In this document: positions 30,403-41,624 of the stretch, one piece after another
Layout of the letters: each line of letters opens with the position of its first letter
Position numbering within the stretch: the stretch's first letter is position 1
Origin: Shewanella sp. MR-4
Lineage (GTDB): Bacteria; Pseudomonadota; Gammaproteobacteria; Enterobacterales; Shewanellaceae
NCBI RefSeq assembly: GCF_000014685.1
Contig: NC_008321.1
Location: 1-64,000, forward strand
Direction of reading: 5' to 3'
DNA length: 64,000 nucleotides
Made by a program: the position numbers and the translations under genes
The notes under the pieces: generated by a model
The model's input: only the letters and a program-made list of their open reading frames with translations
Databases searched by the model: none
What the model was told of the DNA's origin: nothing

Positions 30403-31812
30403 TTAGAAGAAGAAGGCGCTAGGTTGGAACAGTTTCTCGACTTCGCCGACAAACTTTTTGTTCACGAGGAACAGGATCACGTGATCCCCTTGTTCTATCA
30501 CTGTCTTGTCGTGGGCCATCAGCACTTCTTCATTACGCACTATGGCGCCAATGGTGGTTCCCGGCGGCAGCTTGATATCACCAATCGCCTTGCCAACAAC
30601 CTTAGAGGTGCTGGAGTCGCCATGGGCAATGGCTTCAATCGCTTCGGCGGCGCCGCGGCGTAAGGAATACACGTTACAGATATCGCCTTGGCGGATGTGG
30701 GTTAGTAAGGCTGAAATCGTCGCCTGCTGGGGTGAAATCGCGATATCGATATTAGCTTCCTGCACAATATCCACATAGGCTTCGCGTTGGATCAACACCA
30801 TCACCTTTTTCGCCCCCATACGTTTAGCTAACAGGGCGGACATGATGTTGGCTTCATCGTCGTTGGTGACGGCAATAAACACGTCGGTTTGGTCGATATG
30901 TTCTTCGAGCAGCAACTCTTGATCTGAGGCGTCACCACAAAATACTGTCGTGTTTTCAAGCTGTTCAGAGAGTGTTTCGGCGCGTTCAAACTTATGCTCA
31001 ATCAGCTTGACCGAGTGGGTGCGTTCGAGGCGTTTAGCGAGGCCTAAGCCGATGTTACCACCGCCAGCAATCATGATATTGCGGTAGGAGTTATCCAGCT
31101 TTTGCATCTCACTCATCACCGCGCGGATATGGCGACTGTCGGCCACGAAAAACACTTCGTCATCGGCTTCGATAATAGTCGTACCTCGGGGCATGATAGG
31201 GCGACCTTGGCGGAAAATCGCCGCCACCCGGGTATCAATATTTGGCATATGCTCGCGAAGCGCGGCCAAGGCATTACCGACTAAAGGGCCGCCGTAATAG
31301 GCGCGAACCGCAACCAAACTTAAGCGACCTTCGGCAAATTCGAGCACTTGCAGCGCCCCTGGATATTCAACCAAACGTTGAATGTAAGCGGTTACTAACT
31401 GCTCAGGTGCGATAAGCTCATCGATCACAAAACCACCGCGAGGGCGCCCCTCACTATTTTTGGTTTCACTGTCGATAAATAATTTATCGCGCATCGCCAG
31501 ATAAGGTTCGGAGCGAATACGGGCGATTTTAGTCGGTGTACCAAATAGGCTGTAGGCCATCTGGCAGGCAACCATGTTGCATTCATCGCTGTTCGTCACA
31601 GCAATCAGCATGTCGGCATCTTCGGCGCCAGCCTCTTTCAGTACATCGGGGTGGGCACCGTGGCCCGCCACGACGCGAAGGTCATATTTATCCTGCAGGG
31701 CGCGTAATCTGGATTTGTCGCTATCGACTATGGTGATATCGTTGTTTTCACCCACCAAATTTTCGGCCAAGGTTCCCCCGACTTGACCCGCACCTAATAT
31801 GATAATTTTCAT
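30403..31812 (-). CDS. trkA: Trk system regulatory protein TrkA
   Basis: TrkA is the cytosolic NAD(H)-binding ring protein that gates TrkH. The 469 residues hold two RCK repeats: each has a Rossmann N-domain ([19 protein letters not shown] at residue 1 and [17 protein letters not shown] near 235) followed by a C-domain with V(G)[19 protein letters not shown]. The start ATG has AGGAAG upstream. It lies between rsmB and trkH copy 2 on the same strand, 15 bp after rsmB, so it may be read from the def-fmt-rsmB promoter. Confidence 0.97.
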   Translation of the reverse strand: MKIIILGAGQVGGTLAENLVGENNDITIVDSDKSRLRALQDKYDLRVVAGHGAHPDVLKEAGAEDADMLIAVTNSDECNMVACQMAYSLFGTPTKIARIRSEPYLAMRDKLFIDSETKNSEGRPRGGFVIDELIAPEQLVTAYIQRLVEYPGALQVLEFAEGRLSLVAVRAYYGGPLVGNALAALREHMPNIDTRVAAIFRQGRPIMPRGTTIIEADDEVFFVADSRHIRAVMSEMQKLDNSYRNIMIAGGGNIGLGLAKRLERTHSVKLIEHKFERAETLSEQLENTTVFCGDASDQELLLEEHIDQTDVFIAVTNDDEANIMSALLAKRMGAKKVMVLIQREAYVDIVQEANIDIAISPQQATISALLTHIRQGDICNVYSLRRGAAEAIEAIAHGDSSTSKVVGKAIGDIKLPPGTTIGAIVRNEEVLMAHDKTVIEQGDHVILFLVNKKFVGEVEKLFQPSAFFF

Positions 31813-31827
31813 GGCCTTGCTTACTTC

Positions 31828-33117
31828 CTAATGGGTCGCTTTCAATAAACGGGCGTAATAAAACCCATCCATGTTGTGTTGTCCCGGCGTGATTTGCCAA
31901 CCTATATCTTGGCTTGAAGCCTGCTGGGCAAGTGTGTCTAGCTTAGCATCTGCGGTTCTGGCTAAAAATGCACTAATTTGGTCTCGATTTTCCTGCGGCA
32001 AAATAGAGCAAGTTGCATACAGGAGTGTGCCACCGGGTTTGAGCCACTTCCAGCAGTGATCAAGAATTTGTCTTTGCAGCTCAGCCAGTTCTTCGATGTC
32101 ATGGTTTTTGCGTAACCACTTGATATCGGGATGACGGCGGATTACGCCCGTCGCCGAGCAAGGCGCGTCGAGTAAGATACGATCAAACTGTTCACCCTGC
32201 CACCATGAGTCGATGTTGGCTGCATCGCCATGAATAACTTCCGCTTTTAATGACAAACGGTCAAGGTTCTGTTGCACGCGCTCGAGACGTTTAGCATCGA
32301 AATCGACGGCGACCAGTTGGATGCTGGGTTCAAGTTCGAGTAAATGGCAACTCTTACCGCCCGGTGCCGCGCAGGCATCGAGGATCAGTTCGTTGGCTTG
32401 CGGAGCCAGTAAGGTCGCGGCCCATTGTGCTGCACCATCTTGCACCGATGCCGCACCTTCGTGGAAGCGCGGTAATGTCGTCACATCCTTAGGATGGGCA
32501 AGTAGAATGGCATCATCACTGAGGCCAGCACTCGCTTCTATCTCAAGCTCACTCAGGGCGGCAAGGTATTCATCGCGGCTTTGGGAGAGGCGATTGTTGC
32601 GTAGCCACATAGGTGGACGCTCATGGCTTTGCAGGATTATCTCTTGCCAATTATCGGGATATGCGGCTTTTAAGCGCTTAATTAACCAGCCCGGCGTGTT
32701 GTAGCTTAAGGTCTCTGACTCAGTGCTTAGCGGCGTTAATTGGCGCTGAATATTACGCAGCACGCCATTGACGACCTTTACCATGCCCTCAAATTTTAAC
32801 TGACGACAAGCCTCGGCGGTTTCGGAGATGGCGGCGTGGCTTGGAATACGGGTGAAGTAAAGTTGATAACAGCCAACAATTAATAGCTGGTGGATAATCC
32901 TTTGCTTACCTTTCAGCGGCTTAGCCAAACACTCAGCCACGCGTTTTTCGATCTGCGGTAAGGTGCGCATCACGCCGTAGCAGAGCTCTGCGAGCAGGGC
33001 TTTATCTTTACCACTTGCTAGATGCTTTTGCTGTTCTGGTAGGGCAACTGAAAGTGACACACCTTTCTCTAAGACTTCGAAGATGGCTTTGGCCGCCAGT
33101 GCACGCAAGTTCATCAT
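31828..33117 (-). CDS. rsmB: 16S rRNA (cytosine-967-C5)-methyltransferase RsmB
   Basis: RsmB methylates C967 of 16S rRNA. The 429-residue protein has an N-terminal NusB-like domain (about 1-140) and a SAM-dependent methyltransferase with DACAAPGGKSCHLLEL, AVDFDAKR and the catalytic cysteine motif LLDAPCSATGVIRRHPD, plus YATCSILPQEN. The start overlaps the fmt stop by one base (TAATG), with a second ATG in frame next to it; translational coupling is likely. Confidence 0.97.
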   Translation of the reverse strand: MMNLRALAAKAIFEVLEKGVSLSVALPEQQKHLASGKDKALLAELCYGVMRTLPQIEKRVAECLAKPLKGKQRIIHQLLIVGCYQLYFTRIPSHAAISETAEACRQLKFEGMVKVVNGVLRNIQRQLTPLSTESETLSYNTPGWLIKRLKAAYPDNWQEIILQSHERPPMWLRNNRLSQSRDEYLAALSELEIEASAGLSDDAILLAHPKDVTTLPRFHEGAASVQDGAAQWAATLLAPQANELILDACAAPGGKSCHLLELEPSIQLVAVDFDAKRLERVQQNLDRLSLKAEVIHGDAANIDSWWQGEQFDRILLDAPCSATGVIRRHPDIKWLRKNHDIEELAELQRQILDHCWKWLKPGGTLLYATCSILPQENRDQISAFLARTADAKLDTLAQQASSQDIGWQITPGQHNMDGFYYARLLKATH

Positions 33118-34073
33118 TATTGCGCCTCGTGATTTAGACGAGTATTTGGGGTAAACCAGTCGCCGCGGGCGTTGAGTATGTCGGCCACGCTGAGTGGTTT
33201 TTTACCGGGTAATTGCATGCTGAGCAGAGTTAACACACCATCGCCGGTGGCGACTTCAATGCCTTTTTTACTGGCGCTGATAATAGTGCCAGGTGCGGCA
33301 TTGCTGCTGGTGGTGCTGACTTGGGTCTGCCACACCTTGATGGTATTGCCTTGGTGCTCAAAATAGCTCACAGGCCAAGGATTGAAGGCGCGGACTTCTT
33401 GCCATAATTGGGTCGCAGATTTGCTCCAATCGAGCCTCGCTTCTTCTTTACTGAGTTTTTCGGCGTAGTTCGCTAAGGCTTCATCTTGTTTTTCAGCCGT
33501 TAGAGTGCCGTTGGCTAAACCTTCGAGTGCTTGCAGTAGCGCGTCTGGTCCTTGCAGAGCTAACTTCTCGTAAAGGGTGGCTGAAGTATCATCATCTTCA
33601 ATCGGCAAGTAGGTTTTCAGCAGCATGTCGCCAGTATCTAGGCCGACATCCATTTGCATGATAGTCACGCCGGTCTCTTTATCGCCGGCCCACAACGCGC
33701 GTTGAATCGGCGCTGCACCGCGCCAGCGTGGCAGAATAGAACCGTGAACATTGATACAGCCTAAACGCGGCGTGTCGAGCACCACTTTTGGCAGAATCAA
33801 GCCGTAGGCGACCACTACCATAATATCGGCATTGAGGGCGGCAAGTTCTTGCTGTGCGGGTTCTTTACGCAGTGAGCCTGGCTGATAAACCGGAATGTTG
33901 TGGCTGACTGCGAGTTCTTTAACTGGGCTGGCGGTGAGTTTTTTACCGCGCCCTGCGGGTCTGTCCGGCTGAGTGTAGACGGCAATCACATTGTGATGTG
34001 AGTTAATCAGCGCCTGTAAATGGCGAGCGGCAAAATCCGGTGTTCCGGCGAAGATGATATTGAGTGGTTTCAA
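33117..34073 (-). CDS. fmt: Methionyl-tRNA formyltransferase
   Basis: Fmt formylates initiator Met-tRNA from 10-formyl-tetrahydrofolate. The 318-residue protein has the N-terminal hydrolase-like domain with [18 protein letters not shown] and [11 protein letters not shown], and a C-terminal OB-like tRNA-binding domain (from about 205). The start is TTG with TAGGAT five bases upstream. It lies 15 bp after def and overlaps rsmB by one base, forming def-fmt-rsmB. Confidence 0.98.
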   Translation of the reverse strand: MKPLNIIFAGTPDFAARHLQALINSHHNVIAVYTQPDRPAGRGKKLTASPVKELAVSHNIPVYQPGSLRKEPAQQELAALNADIMVVVAYGLILPKVVLDTPRLGCINVHGSILPRWRGAAPIQRALWAGDKETGVTIMQMDVGLDTGDMLLKTYLPIEDDDTSATLYEKLALQGPDALLQALEGLANGTLTAEKQDEALANYAEKLSKEEARLDWSKSATQLWQEVRAFNPWPVSYFEHQGNTIKVWQTQVSTTSSNAAPGTIISASKKGIEVATGDGVLTLLSMQLPGKKPLSVADILNARGDWFTPNTRLNHEAQ

Positions 34074-34088
34074 ATCTGATCCTAATGC

Positions 34089-34595
34089 TTATTTGGCGTC
34101 CTGTCTGGCCGCTTTTTCAAGTTTCTGTTTGATCCGTTGGCGCTTCAATGGCGACAGGTAATCGACAAATAACTTACCTTTCAGGTGATCCATTTCATGC
34201 TGAATACAAATAGCAAACAGCTCATCGGCTTCAACGGTGAATTCATTACCGTGTCTATCCAGTGCCTTGACGGTAACAAACTCGGCGCGGTCGACCTTGG
34301 CATAGATACCGGGGACCGACAAACAACCCTCTTCGTTACAGAAATCACCGCTACTGGCAATAATTTCGGGATTGATAAAGACTTTAGGGCGATCGACCTC
34401 GTCTTGTAAATCCATCACGATCAGTTGTTTATGATAGTCGACCTGGGTTGCTGCCAGACCAATGCCTTTTTCTTGGTACATGGTCTCGAACATATCATCG
34501 ATTTGCGTTTGCAACTCAGCAGTAAACTCTGTGACCGGGGTCGCTTGAGTTCGCAATCTTTCATCGGGAAAGCGTAAAACTTTTAATAGTGCCAT
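34089..34595 (-). CDS. def: Peptide deformylase
   Basis: Def removes the formyl group from nascent proteins. From ATG 34595 it has 168 residues, beginning [16 protein letters not shown]. All three motifs are intact: [16 protein letters not shown] (Cys metal ligand) and QHEMDHLKG (two His and catalytic Glu). The frame extends to a TTG at 34628, but family length and the AAGAG before 34595 favour the shorter form. It is first in def-fmt-rsmB and divergent from the LysM gene. Confidence 0.97.
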   Translation of the reverse strand: MALLKVLRFPDERLRTQATPVTEFTAELQTQIDDMFETMYQEKGIGLAATQVDYHKQLIVMDLQDEVDRPKVFINPEIIASSGDFCNEEGCLSVPGIYAKVDRAEFVTVKALDRHGNEFTVEADELFAICIQHEMDHLKGKLFVDYLSPLKRQRIKQKLEKAARQDAK

Positions 34596-34732
34596 ACTTA
34601 AACTCTTAACAAGTCTGTCAAATCTCAATCAGTTGGTTATACTGACTGAGGCTAATGGGCTAATTTTAATCTTTAGTGCCTATCAATAACAGTAAAAGCT
34701 CGATTTAAGAGCTAAACAACATGGACCGCACC

Positions 34733-35845
34733 ATGAAACGGCTAATTTTACTTGCGTTAATGACATTTAATTGCACGTTGGTTTCCGCTGATACTCTCAC
34801 GCTGAAAGCAGGGCATCCCGAGTCATATGTGGTAAAGAAGGGCGATACCCTTTGGGATATCTCGGCCACCTTTTTAAATGACCCTTGGAAGTGGACACGT
34901 TTATGGGATGTTAACCCCCAAATTGCTAACCCTCATTTAATTTATCCCGGCGATCAGCTCACTTTAGTCTTTATCGATGGTCAACCCCGATTAGTGCGTA
35001 ATGGCGCTAACGAGGGAAAACCCCATATTCGCAAAACCCCTGAGGGACGCGTGATTGCTAAGAGCAATGCGGTGCCTGCGGTTGATTTAGCGTTAATCCA
35101 AAACTATCTGGTGCAAAACCGTGTGGTCGATGCCGACTGGTTTGCACAGCAACCTATGGTGCTCGCGGGTGAAAGTCCTTCACGTCACCATGTGGTTGGC
35201 GATGTGATTTATATCGATAGCGAACTGCCTTTAAACCAAAAGCTGGGTATGTATGAACGCGGTCGTGACTTCTTCAACAAACAAACGGGCGAAGCCTTAG
35301 GACAAGAAGCGATTCTGGCGTCTACCGGCCAAGTTATTGAATCAGGCAAAGTGTCTAAGGTTAAAATCCTCAGTAACTACCGTGAAACCAAGGCGGGTTT
35401 TAGGGTGCTACCTATGGAAGATGAAGCCTTAATGTCAGCCTATTTTACGCCAAAACCTGCTGAGATTAAGACGCCGGCGACCGTACTAGCTATTGAGTCG
35501 AAAATGCGTGAGGCGGGTAAGCTCAATGTGGTGTACCTAGATAAAGGCACGCAGGATGGTGTTGAGCCGGGTGAAGTGTTCTCCATTTACCGCGATGGCG
35601 AAGAGATAGTGATTAATAACGATGGCCAACCCGTACCTACGACCGAGCGCACCGCCTATGACAATGTGGTGGCGTCACTGTCGTCAGATCGCGCCATCAA
35701 GATGCCCGATATTTACCATGGCAAACTCTTAGTCTTTAAAGTGTTTGATAAAGCGAGCTTAGGTTTGATTGTCTCGACTGAACGTTCTGTACGTGTCGAC
35801 GATAAATTAATTGCGCCAGACTCCTTAGCCTTTAGAGGTGAATAA
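34733..35845 (+). CDS. LysM-domain exported protein
   Basis: This protein of about 370 residues has a signal peptide (RLILLALMTFNCTLVSA) and a LysM peptidoglycan-binding domain directly after it (SYVVKKGDTLWDISATFLNDPW to HLIYPGDQLTL). A long C-terminal region of about 270 residues has no recognised domain. The start may be ATG 34733 or the in-frame ATG 34721; the signal peptide fits 34733. It is 11 bp ahead of dprA, divergent from def. It is probably a periplasmic cell-wall-associated protein; its function is unknown. Confidence 0.85.
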   Translation: MKRLILLALMTFNCTLVSADTLTLKAGHPESYVVKKGDTLWDISATFLNDPWKWTRLWDVNPQIANPHLIYPGDQLTLVFIDGQPRLVRNGANEGKPHIRKTPEGRVIAKSNAVPAVDLALIQNYLVQNRVVDADWFAQQPMVLAGESPSRHHVVGDVIYIDSELPLNQKLGMYERGRDFFNKQTGEALGQEAILASTGQVIESGKVSKVKILSNYRETKAGFRVLPMEDEALMSAYFTPKPAEIKTPATVLAIESKMREAGKLNVVYLDKGTQDGVEPGEVFSIYRDGEEIVINNDGQPVPTTERTAYDNVVASLSSDRAIKMPDIYHGKLLVFKVFDKASLGLIVSTERSVRVDDKLIAPDSLAFRGE

Positions 35846-35856
35846 TCCCTGAACAT

Positions 35857-36945
35857 TTGGTCGATTGGTTAATTGTTAATGCGGTATCTGGGCTAGGACC
35901 CGCTCGGACACAACAATTATTAACGCACATGGATGTGGACGACCTCAGGCAAAGATTGGAGCATGAGAGGCACTCGCTCCCTTTGTCTGACAATCTACTC
36001 CATAGCTTAGTCATTGATTATCAAAGGGTCGATGCTGCCCTCGAATGGCAACAGCAGTCTGAACTACACCACCTCGTTTGTTTTACCGATCCCCTTTATC
36101 CTCCATTACTCAAACAGTTACCCGATCCTCCAAGCGTCTTATTTATCAAAGGATGTGTTGAGGCGCTGTTGTTCCCATCGCTTGCGATAGTGGGGAGTCG
36201 TAATGCGTCTCCCGGTGGATTACAGGTTGCTTATCAGTTAGCTCGAGAGATGTCCGCGCTAGGATTTAGTATCTGTAGTGGCATGGCGATGGGGATAGAT
36301 GGTGCGGCCCATAAAGCCTGTGTTGACCACGGAGGCAGAACGCTTGCGGTGCTGGGAACCGGGATTGATATTATTTATCCGCGTCGACATAAGCAGCTTT
36401 ATGAGGATATTCAGCACCAAGGCTGTATAATAAGCGAGTTTTGGCCGGATATCGGGCCTTTTGCGGGCAATTTCCCGAAACGAAACCGCATTATTAGCGG
36501 TCTTTCTTTAGGTACGCTGGTGGTTGAAGCTTGCCGTAAGAGTGGTTCACTCATCACCGCTAGGTTGGCCATGGAGCAGGGGCGTGAGGTCTTTGCGGTT
36601 CCGGGCTCGATTCTCGGCGGCTTTCATCAAGGCTGCCATGATTTATTAAGGGATGGGGCAAAACTTGTGGAGAGTGCGGCCGATATAGTGGAAGAGTTGG
36701 TAAGTTTGACGGCTTTTCACCTTGAAGAAGTCAACACTCGCCACCATATACAGCAAGGTGAGATTTGTGATTTGCCATTTTCATCGCTGTTAGCTAGTGT
36801 AGGTTATGAAACTACAACAATTGATGCTGTAGTCGAACATAGTGGGAAAACGATAGATCTGGTGTTAGAACAAATGCTTGAACTTGAGTTGCAAGGTTGG
36901 GTTGTTGCAGTACCCGGTGGTTACGTCAGAGTAAAGAGGAGCTAG
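35857..36945 (+). CDS. dprA: DNA processing protein DprA/Smf
   Basis: DprA loads RecA on incoming single-stranded DNA in transformation; in many bacteria its role is unclear. The 362-residue protein has a Rossmann core with [55 protein letters not shown] and [22 protein letters not shown], and a C-terminal winged-helix domain. The start is uncertain: TTG 35857 is the first standard codon, but the strong GAGGTGA at 35835-35841 is spaced for ATA or ATC just upstream. smg follows after 2 bp. Confidence 0.94.
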   Translation: MVDWLIVNAVSGLGPARTQQLLTHMDVDDLRQRLEHERHSLPLSDNLLHSLVIDYQRVDAALEWQQQSELHHLVCFTDPLYPPLLKQLPDPPSVLFIKGCVEALLFPSLAIVGSRNASPGGLQVAYQLAREMSALGFSICSGMAMGIDGAAHKACVDHGGRTLAVLGTGIDIIYPRRHKQLYEDIQHQGCIISEFWPDIGPFAGNFPKRNRIISGLSLGTLVVEACRKSGSLITARLAMEQGREVFAVPGSILGGFHQGCHDLLRDGAKLVESAADIVEELVSLTAFHLEEVNTRHHIQQGEICDLPFSSLLASVGYETTTIDAVVEHSGKTIDLVLEQMLELELQGWVVAVPGGYVRVKRS

Positions 36946-36947
36946 CC

Positions 36948-37424
36948 ATGTTTGATATCCTCATGTATCTATTTGAAAACTATGTTCACAGTGAAGTTGA
37001 ACTGTTAGTGGATGAAGACGAGTTAACCAAGGAACTCACTCGTGCTGGTTTTCACCAGTCAGAGATTTTGAAAGCCTTAACTTGGTTGGAGCGTCTGGCT
37101 GAGTTGCAGGAAGGAGATAAGCCTTACCTGTGTAATCATGATCAGCATTCATTTCGGATTTACACCAAAGAAGAAATGGAAAAGCTGGACGTGGAATGCC
37201 GTGGATTCCTGCTATTTTTAGAGCAAGTGAAAGTGCTGAATGTCGAAACCCGTGAGATGGTAATCGACAGAGTTATGGAGCTCGATGAGCCTGCCTTGAT
37301 CCTCGAAGATCTTAAGTGGGTGATTCTGATGGTGCTCTTTAATGCGCCCGGCCATGAGTCCGCCTATGAGCAAATGGAAGATTTAATTTTTGAGCAGCCT
37401 GAAGAAGGTCGGCTACATTCTTAA
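36948..37424 (+). CDS. smg: Smg family protein (DUF494)
   Basis: This 158-residue protein begins [35 protein letters not shown] and matches the DUF494/Smg family in length and sequence. The molecular role is not established. The ATG at 36948 follows GAGGAGCTAGCC, overlapping the end of dprA. Placement after dprA is conserved in many gammaproteobacteria. It is highly acidic and probably cytoplasmic. A terminator follows. Confidence 0.93.
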   Translation: MFDILMYLFENYVHSEVELLVDEDELTKELTRAGFHQSEILKALTWLERLAELQEGDKPYLCNHDQHSFRIYTKEEMEKLDVECRGFLLFLEQVKVLNVETREMVIDRVMELDEPALILEDLKWVILMVLFNAPGHESAYEQMEDLIFEQPEEGRLHS

Positions 37425-37449
37425 GCGTTGCGATGTGATGAATAATGAG

Positions 37450-37473
37450 AAAGGAGGCTAGCCCTCCTTTTTT
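37450..37473 (+). terminator. Terminator after smg
   Basis: An 8-bp stem, AAAGGAGG/CCTCCTTT with a 5-nt loop, is followed by more T. It ends the lysM-dprA-smg run. Confidence 0.85.
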
Positions 37474-37546
37474 GATGCCATAAGCTTGTTAATACCTGTG
37501 TGGTGAGTTATCTGCGGATTAGACGCAATGACTGGTGGTAATGATT

Positions 37547-38110
37547 ATGTCTAAGATCGATGAACAACTATTTAGTGCCCATGAGCACGCACTGGAAAAA
37601 GAATTCGAGCTATGCCCAGAGTGTGGCAGCGAGTTGTCGGTAAAACATAGCAAACATGGGAGTTTTATTGGTTGTAACAACTATCCCACCTGCCAATATA
37701 CCCGTCCCTTAGTGCAGCATGAATCGATTGAAACCCAAGTGATTGAAGGTTCCAAGTGTCCCGAGTGCGGCCATGAGTTGGCGGTCAAATCGGGGCGTTT
37801 TGGTATCTTTATCGGTTGCACTCAATATCCCAGTTGTACCCACATAGAAAGGCCAGATCAGGAGAGCGATAAACCTGAGGTGGCATGTCCCGAATGCAAA
37901 ACTGGCAAGCTAGAGCATCGTACCAGCCGTTTTGGTAAGAGTTTTTATGCTTGCAGTGCGTATCCCAAATGCAAATTCATCGTGAATTATCCTCCCGTTG
38001 CCGAAACTTGCCCGAGTTGTGGCTTTGGTATTTTAGTCGAGCGCAAAGGGGCCGCGGGGATGCGTTTAGAATGTCCGCAAAAAAGCTGTAAATACAAACG
38101 CGCGCTTTAG
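37547..38110 (+). CDS. yrdD: Topoisomerase-type zinc-ribbon protein (YrdD-like)
   Basis: This protein of about 187 residues consists of four C4 zinc ribbons like those at the C-terminus of topoisomerase I. They are CPECGSEL...GCNNYPTC, CPECGHEL...GCTQYPSC, CPECKTGK...ACSAYPKC and CPSCGFGI...CPQKSC. There is no catalytic topoisomerase domain. The ATG at 37547 is best spaced from GGTGG at 37534-37538. E. coli YrdD sits in the same neighbourhood (smg-yrdD-tsaC-aroE). The role is probably nucleic-acid binding. Confidence 0.9.
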   Translation: MSKIDEQLFSAHEHALEKEFELCPECGSELSVKHSKHGSFIGCNNYPTCQYTRPLVQHESIETQVIEGSKCPECGHELAVKSGRFGIFIGCTQYPSCTHIERPDQESDKPEVACPECKTGKLEHRTSRFGKSFYACSAYPKCKFIVNYPPVAETCPSCGFGILVERKGAAGMRLECPQKSCKYKRAL

Positions 38111-38130
38111 TGTGATCTGGCTCTAAAGAT

Positions 38131-38191
38131 TTGGTCGTATAAACACCCTTGGGTATAATCCCCCATCGACCACGGATGGGGTGGCCAAGGG
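38131..38191 (+). promoter_or_regulatory. tsaC promoter inside a nested inverted repeat
   Basis: TTGGTC (38131-38136) and TATAAT (38154-38159) are 17 bp apart. The -10 lies between two nested inverted repeats: outer arms CCCTTGG (38146-38152)/CCAAGGG (38185-38191) and inner arms CCCCATC (38161-38167)/GATGGGG (38175-38181). The inner hairpin would be at or near the 5' end of the transcript. Confidence 0.55.
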
Positions 38192-38248
38192 CTAAAAATG
38201 CCAAAACGTGTTTGTAGAAATCGATTCAATTTATAAGGTGATATTAAG

Positions 38249-38815
38249 ATGTTACAGCTGCACCCATCTGAAATTAAAGACATAGTGCTAAACGGTGGTG
38301 TTATCGCCTATCCCACTGAAGCCGTTTACGGTTTGGGCTGCGATCCCGATAACGACACCGCCATCCAAAAATTACTCGCGGTAAAGCAACGTCCTTGGCA
38401 GAAGGGGCTTATCTTAGTGGCGAGCGAGTTTTCCCAGCTAGTGGATTATGTCGATGAATCACAGTTGAGCGCCGAGCAACTCGAGTTTGCCTTTTCTAAA
38501 TGGCCTGGTCCCTTTACCTTTGTTATGCCGATTAAGCCGCATGTTTCGCGCTATTTATGTGGTGAGTTTGATTCTATCGCCGTGCGCGTCTCCGCCCATG
38601 AAGGGGTGCGAGCCTTATGCCAAGCTTTAGGTAAACCACTGGTTTCGACTAGCGCCAATTTAGCCGGCGAAGATCCCGCGCTCAGCGGTGATGAAATTCT
38701 TAATGCATTTGAGGGTAAGATTGATGCCTTAGTGTTAGGGTCATTAGGCGAACAGCGTCAACCCTCCACCATTATTGATGCCCGCAGCGGTAAGATATTA
38801 CGTAACGGACAATAA
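38249..38815 (+). CDS. tsaC: Threonylcarbamoyl-AMP synthase TsaC
   Basis: TsaC makes threonylcarbamoyl-AMP from threonine, bicarbonate and ATP for the t6A37 modification of ANN-decoding tRNAs. The 188-residue protein is the short TsaC form, with [40 protein letters not shown] and [15 protein letters not shown]. It is followed by hemF after 29 bp on the same strand. Confidence 0.97.
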   Translation: MLQLHPSEIKDIVLNGGVIAYPTEAVYGLGCDPDNDTAIQKLLAVKQRPWQKGLILVASEFSQLVDYVDESQLSAEQLEFAFSKWPGPFTFVMPIKPHVSRYLCGEFDSIAVRVSAHEGVRALCQALGKPLVSTSANLAGEDPALSGDEILNAFEGKIDALVLGSLGEQRQPSTIIDARSGKILRNGQ

Positions 38816-38838
38816 CTGATTTATAACGCAAAGGATAA

Positions 38839-39753
<915 letters not shown>

Positions 39754-39784
39754 GCACGCTAACACGAGTTGCGTAATCAGTACG

Positions 39785-40222
39785 TTACTGATTACGCATA
39801 TGATCTGCCAGAGTTGAAATCGCCTCATAGATAGCGGCGCGATGCTCTGGCTTTTTTATATGTTTTTCAATGGCAAACTTCATGCAAAATAGCCATTGAT
39901 CCCGCATCGTCTCATCTACCGCGAAGGGCATATGGCGTGCGCGTAATGCGGGATGACCATATTTTTGCTGATATAACTGCGGACCACCGAGCCAGCCACT
40001 TAAGAATTCATAGAGCTTTTGTTCCGACTCCGCAATCGGCGCACGGTGAATCGCGAATAAGGCTTGCGTTTCTTCTGAGCTTGCCATTTTCTTATAGAAA
40101 CTATTGGCAATCGCGCGGATCACTTTGTCGCCACCAATTAAATCATAGGCATTTGACTGATTCGGATCCCTGTCATCCGGCACGCTTGTGTGTTTACTAA
40201 AAATCTTTTTAAGCCAGTTCAT
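39785..40222 (-). CDS. Truncated haemoglobin (group II)
   Basis: This 145-residue globin of the group II (trHbO/YjbI-like) type is probably for O2 or NO chemistry. An N-terminal extension of about 25 residues precedes the globin: YDLIGGDKVIRAIANSFYKKM, then FLSGWLGGPQLYQQKYGHPALRARHMPFAV with the proximal histidine in RARHMPF (residue 97), and the conserved WLFCM tryptophan block. It converges on hemF, whose product serves haem synthesis; this proximity may be coincidental. Confidence 0.92.
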   Translation of the reverse strand: MNWLKKIFSKHTSVPDDRDPNQSNAYDLIGGDKVIRAIANSFYKKMASSEETQALFAIHRAPIAESEQKLYEFLSGWLGGPQLYQQKYGHPALRARHMPFAVDETMRDQWLFCMKFAIEKHIKKPEHRAAIYEAISTLADHMRNQ

Positions 40223-40393
40223 AGGTCTAACTGCATTGCTGTCTACAATATCGATGCGCGCATTATAGCCTGAATGCCACGGTGAAACAGAAGGCTAAAG
40301 TCAGGTACAACAACTTAGGCTCGCCATTAGGCTGTGCTACCGCCTAAAAGCACGCTAGACTGCAAGCCATTCACAGCCAATAGAATCCCGCAG

Positions 40394-41272
40394 ATGACAG
40401 ATATGCCTTCAGTAACTACGCCAGCGCTTGATCGATATGCCGTGTTCGGTAACCCGATAGGTCACAGTAAATCGCCCATTATTCATGGACAGTTTGCGTC
40501 CCTTACTCTGCAGCCTTTGAGTTATGAAGCGATTCTGGCGCCCATCGATGGTTTTGAAGCGAGTTTACGAGCATTTTTTCAGGCGGGAGGAAAGGGCGCG
40601 AATGTGACAGTGCCCTTTAAAGAACAAGCCTTTGCCCTCTGCGACAGCCTTAGTGCCGAAGCGACACTGGCGGGTGCGGTTAATACCTTAAGCTTGCTGG
40701 CCGATGGCACTCTTTATGGTGATAACACCGATGGTTTAGGGCTGGTGGCCGATCTTCTTCGCCATCTCGGCAGTTTGCAGCATAAGCGGGTGCTCTTGGT
40801 CGGGGCTGGCGGCGCGGCGCGCGGCTGTATCTTGCCATTGCTTAAGGCTGAAGTGGGTCAACTGGTCATCACTAACCGAACTCAAAGTAAGGCGCAGGCC
40901 TTAGTGGAGATATTTAGCCAAGTACAACAAGGGCGCTACAGCGATAAACTCCAAGCGATGTCGATGCCAGAGTTGTCGGGGGAGTTCGATTTAGTGATTA
41001 ACTCGACCTCAGCGAGTCTCGCGGGAGAGCTACCGCCACTACCACAGTCCATCATCGGCAATAAAACGGCTTGCTACGATATGATGTATGGCGCAAAACC
41101 AACGGCATTTAATCAATGGGCTGTGCAACAGGGCGCAGCGCAAGTGATTGATGGACTAGGTATGCTTGTCGGTCAGGCGGCAAAGAGTTTTGCGCTCTGG
41201 CGTGGCGTCGAGCCAGATACCTCAGGAGTGCTTAAATTGCTCAGGGACAAACTACAGGCCGACGCGCAATAG
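40394..41272 (+). CDS. aroE: Shikimate dehydrogenase AroE
   Basis: AroE reduces 3-dehydroshikimate to shikimate with NADPH. From ATG 40394 it has about 292 residues: [16 protein letters not shown] (substrate site), [13 protein letters not shown] with the catalytic lysine, [10 protein letters not shown], then [17 protein letters not shown] and NRTQSKA (NADPH binding). The frame is open further left to 40334, but family alignment starts near MTDMPSV; ATG 40403 is another possibility. DUF1488 follows after 20 bp. Confidence 0.95.
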   Translation: MTDMPSVTTPALDRYAVFGNPIGHSKSPIIHGQFASLTLQPLSYEAILAPIDGFEASLRAFFQAGGKGANVTVPFKEQAFALCDSLSAEATLAGAVNTLSLLADGTLYGDNTDGLGLVADLLRHLGSLQHKRVLLVGAGGAARGCILPLLKAEVGQLVITNRTQSKAQALVEIFSQVQQGRYSDKLQAMSMPELSGEFDLVINSTSASLAGELPPLPQSIIGNKTACYDMMYGAKPTAFNQWAVQQGAAQVIDGLGMLVGQAAKSFALWRGVEPDTSGVLKLLRDKLQADAQ

Positions 41273-41292
41273 AGGCTCAAGAGGAAGATAAG

Positions 41293-41568
41293 ATGAATCA
41301 GAGTATTTTATTCCCCGATCTGCAACATTGGGATGAAACCCAAAAGCACATTTGCTTTATTGCCCAGCAGCAGGGAATGAACATTAAGTGTTATATCAGC
41401 GCGCAGAAGCTGGCGCAGTTAAATGACTTTTCGCCTCAGCCTAATAGCGATGAAGCGGCTGCCATGTTAGCGCTATTTGATGCGGTGCGATTCGATGCGG
41501 AAGAAATGGCAGAAGCCTTAATTGAAGCAGAAGAGTTTGATGAGTTTGGCGCAGTACACTTAGGCTAA
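41293..41568 (+). CDS. DUF1488 family protein
   Basis: This 91-residue acidic protein resembles E. coli YrdB (MNQxIxFPDxxxWDE, ...CFIAQQQGMNIKCYIS). The function is unknown. Its place right after aroE is conserved in E. coli, supporting the assignment and operon membership. It has no membrane segments or signal peptide. Confidence 0.85.
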   Translation: MNQSILFPDLQHWDETQKHICFIAQQQGMNIKCYISAQKLAQLNDFSPQPNSDEAAAMLALFDAVRFDAEEMAEALIEAEEFDEFGAVHLG

Positions 41569-41624
41569 GCACAACTCAAGCAAGATGGCAGCTTAAATAC
41601 TGCCATCTCGATTTGATAGAAACG

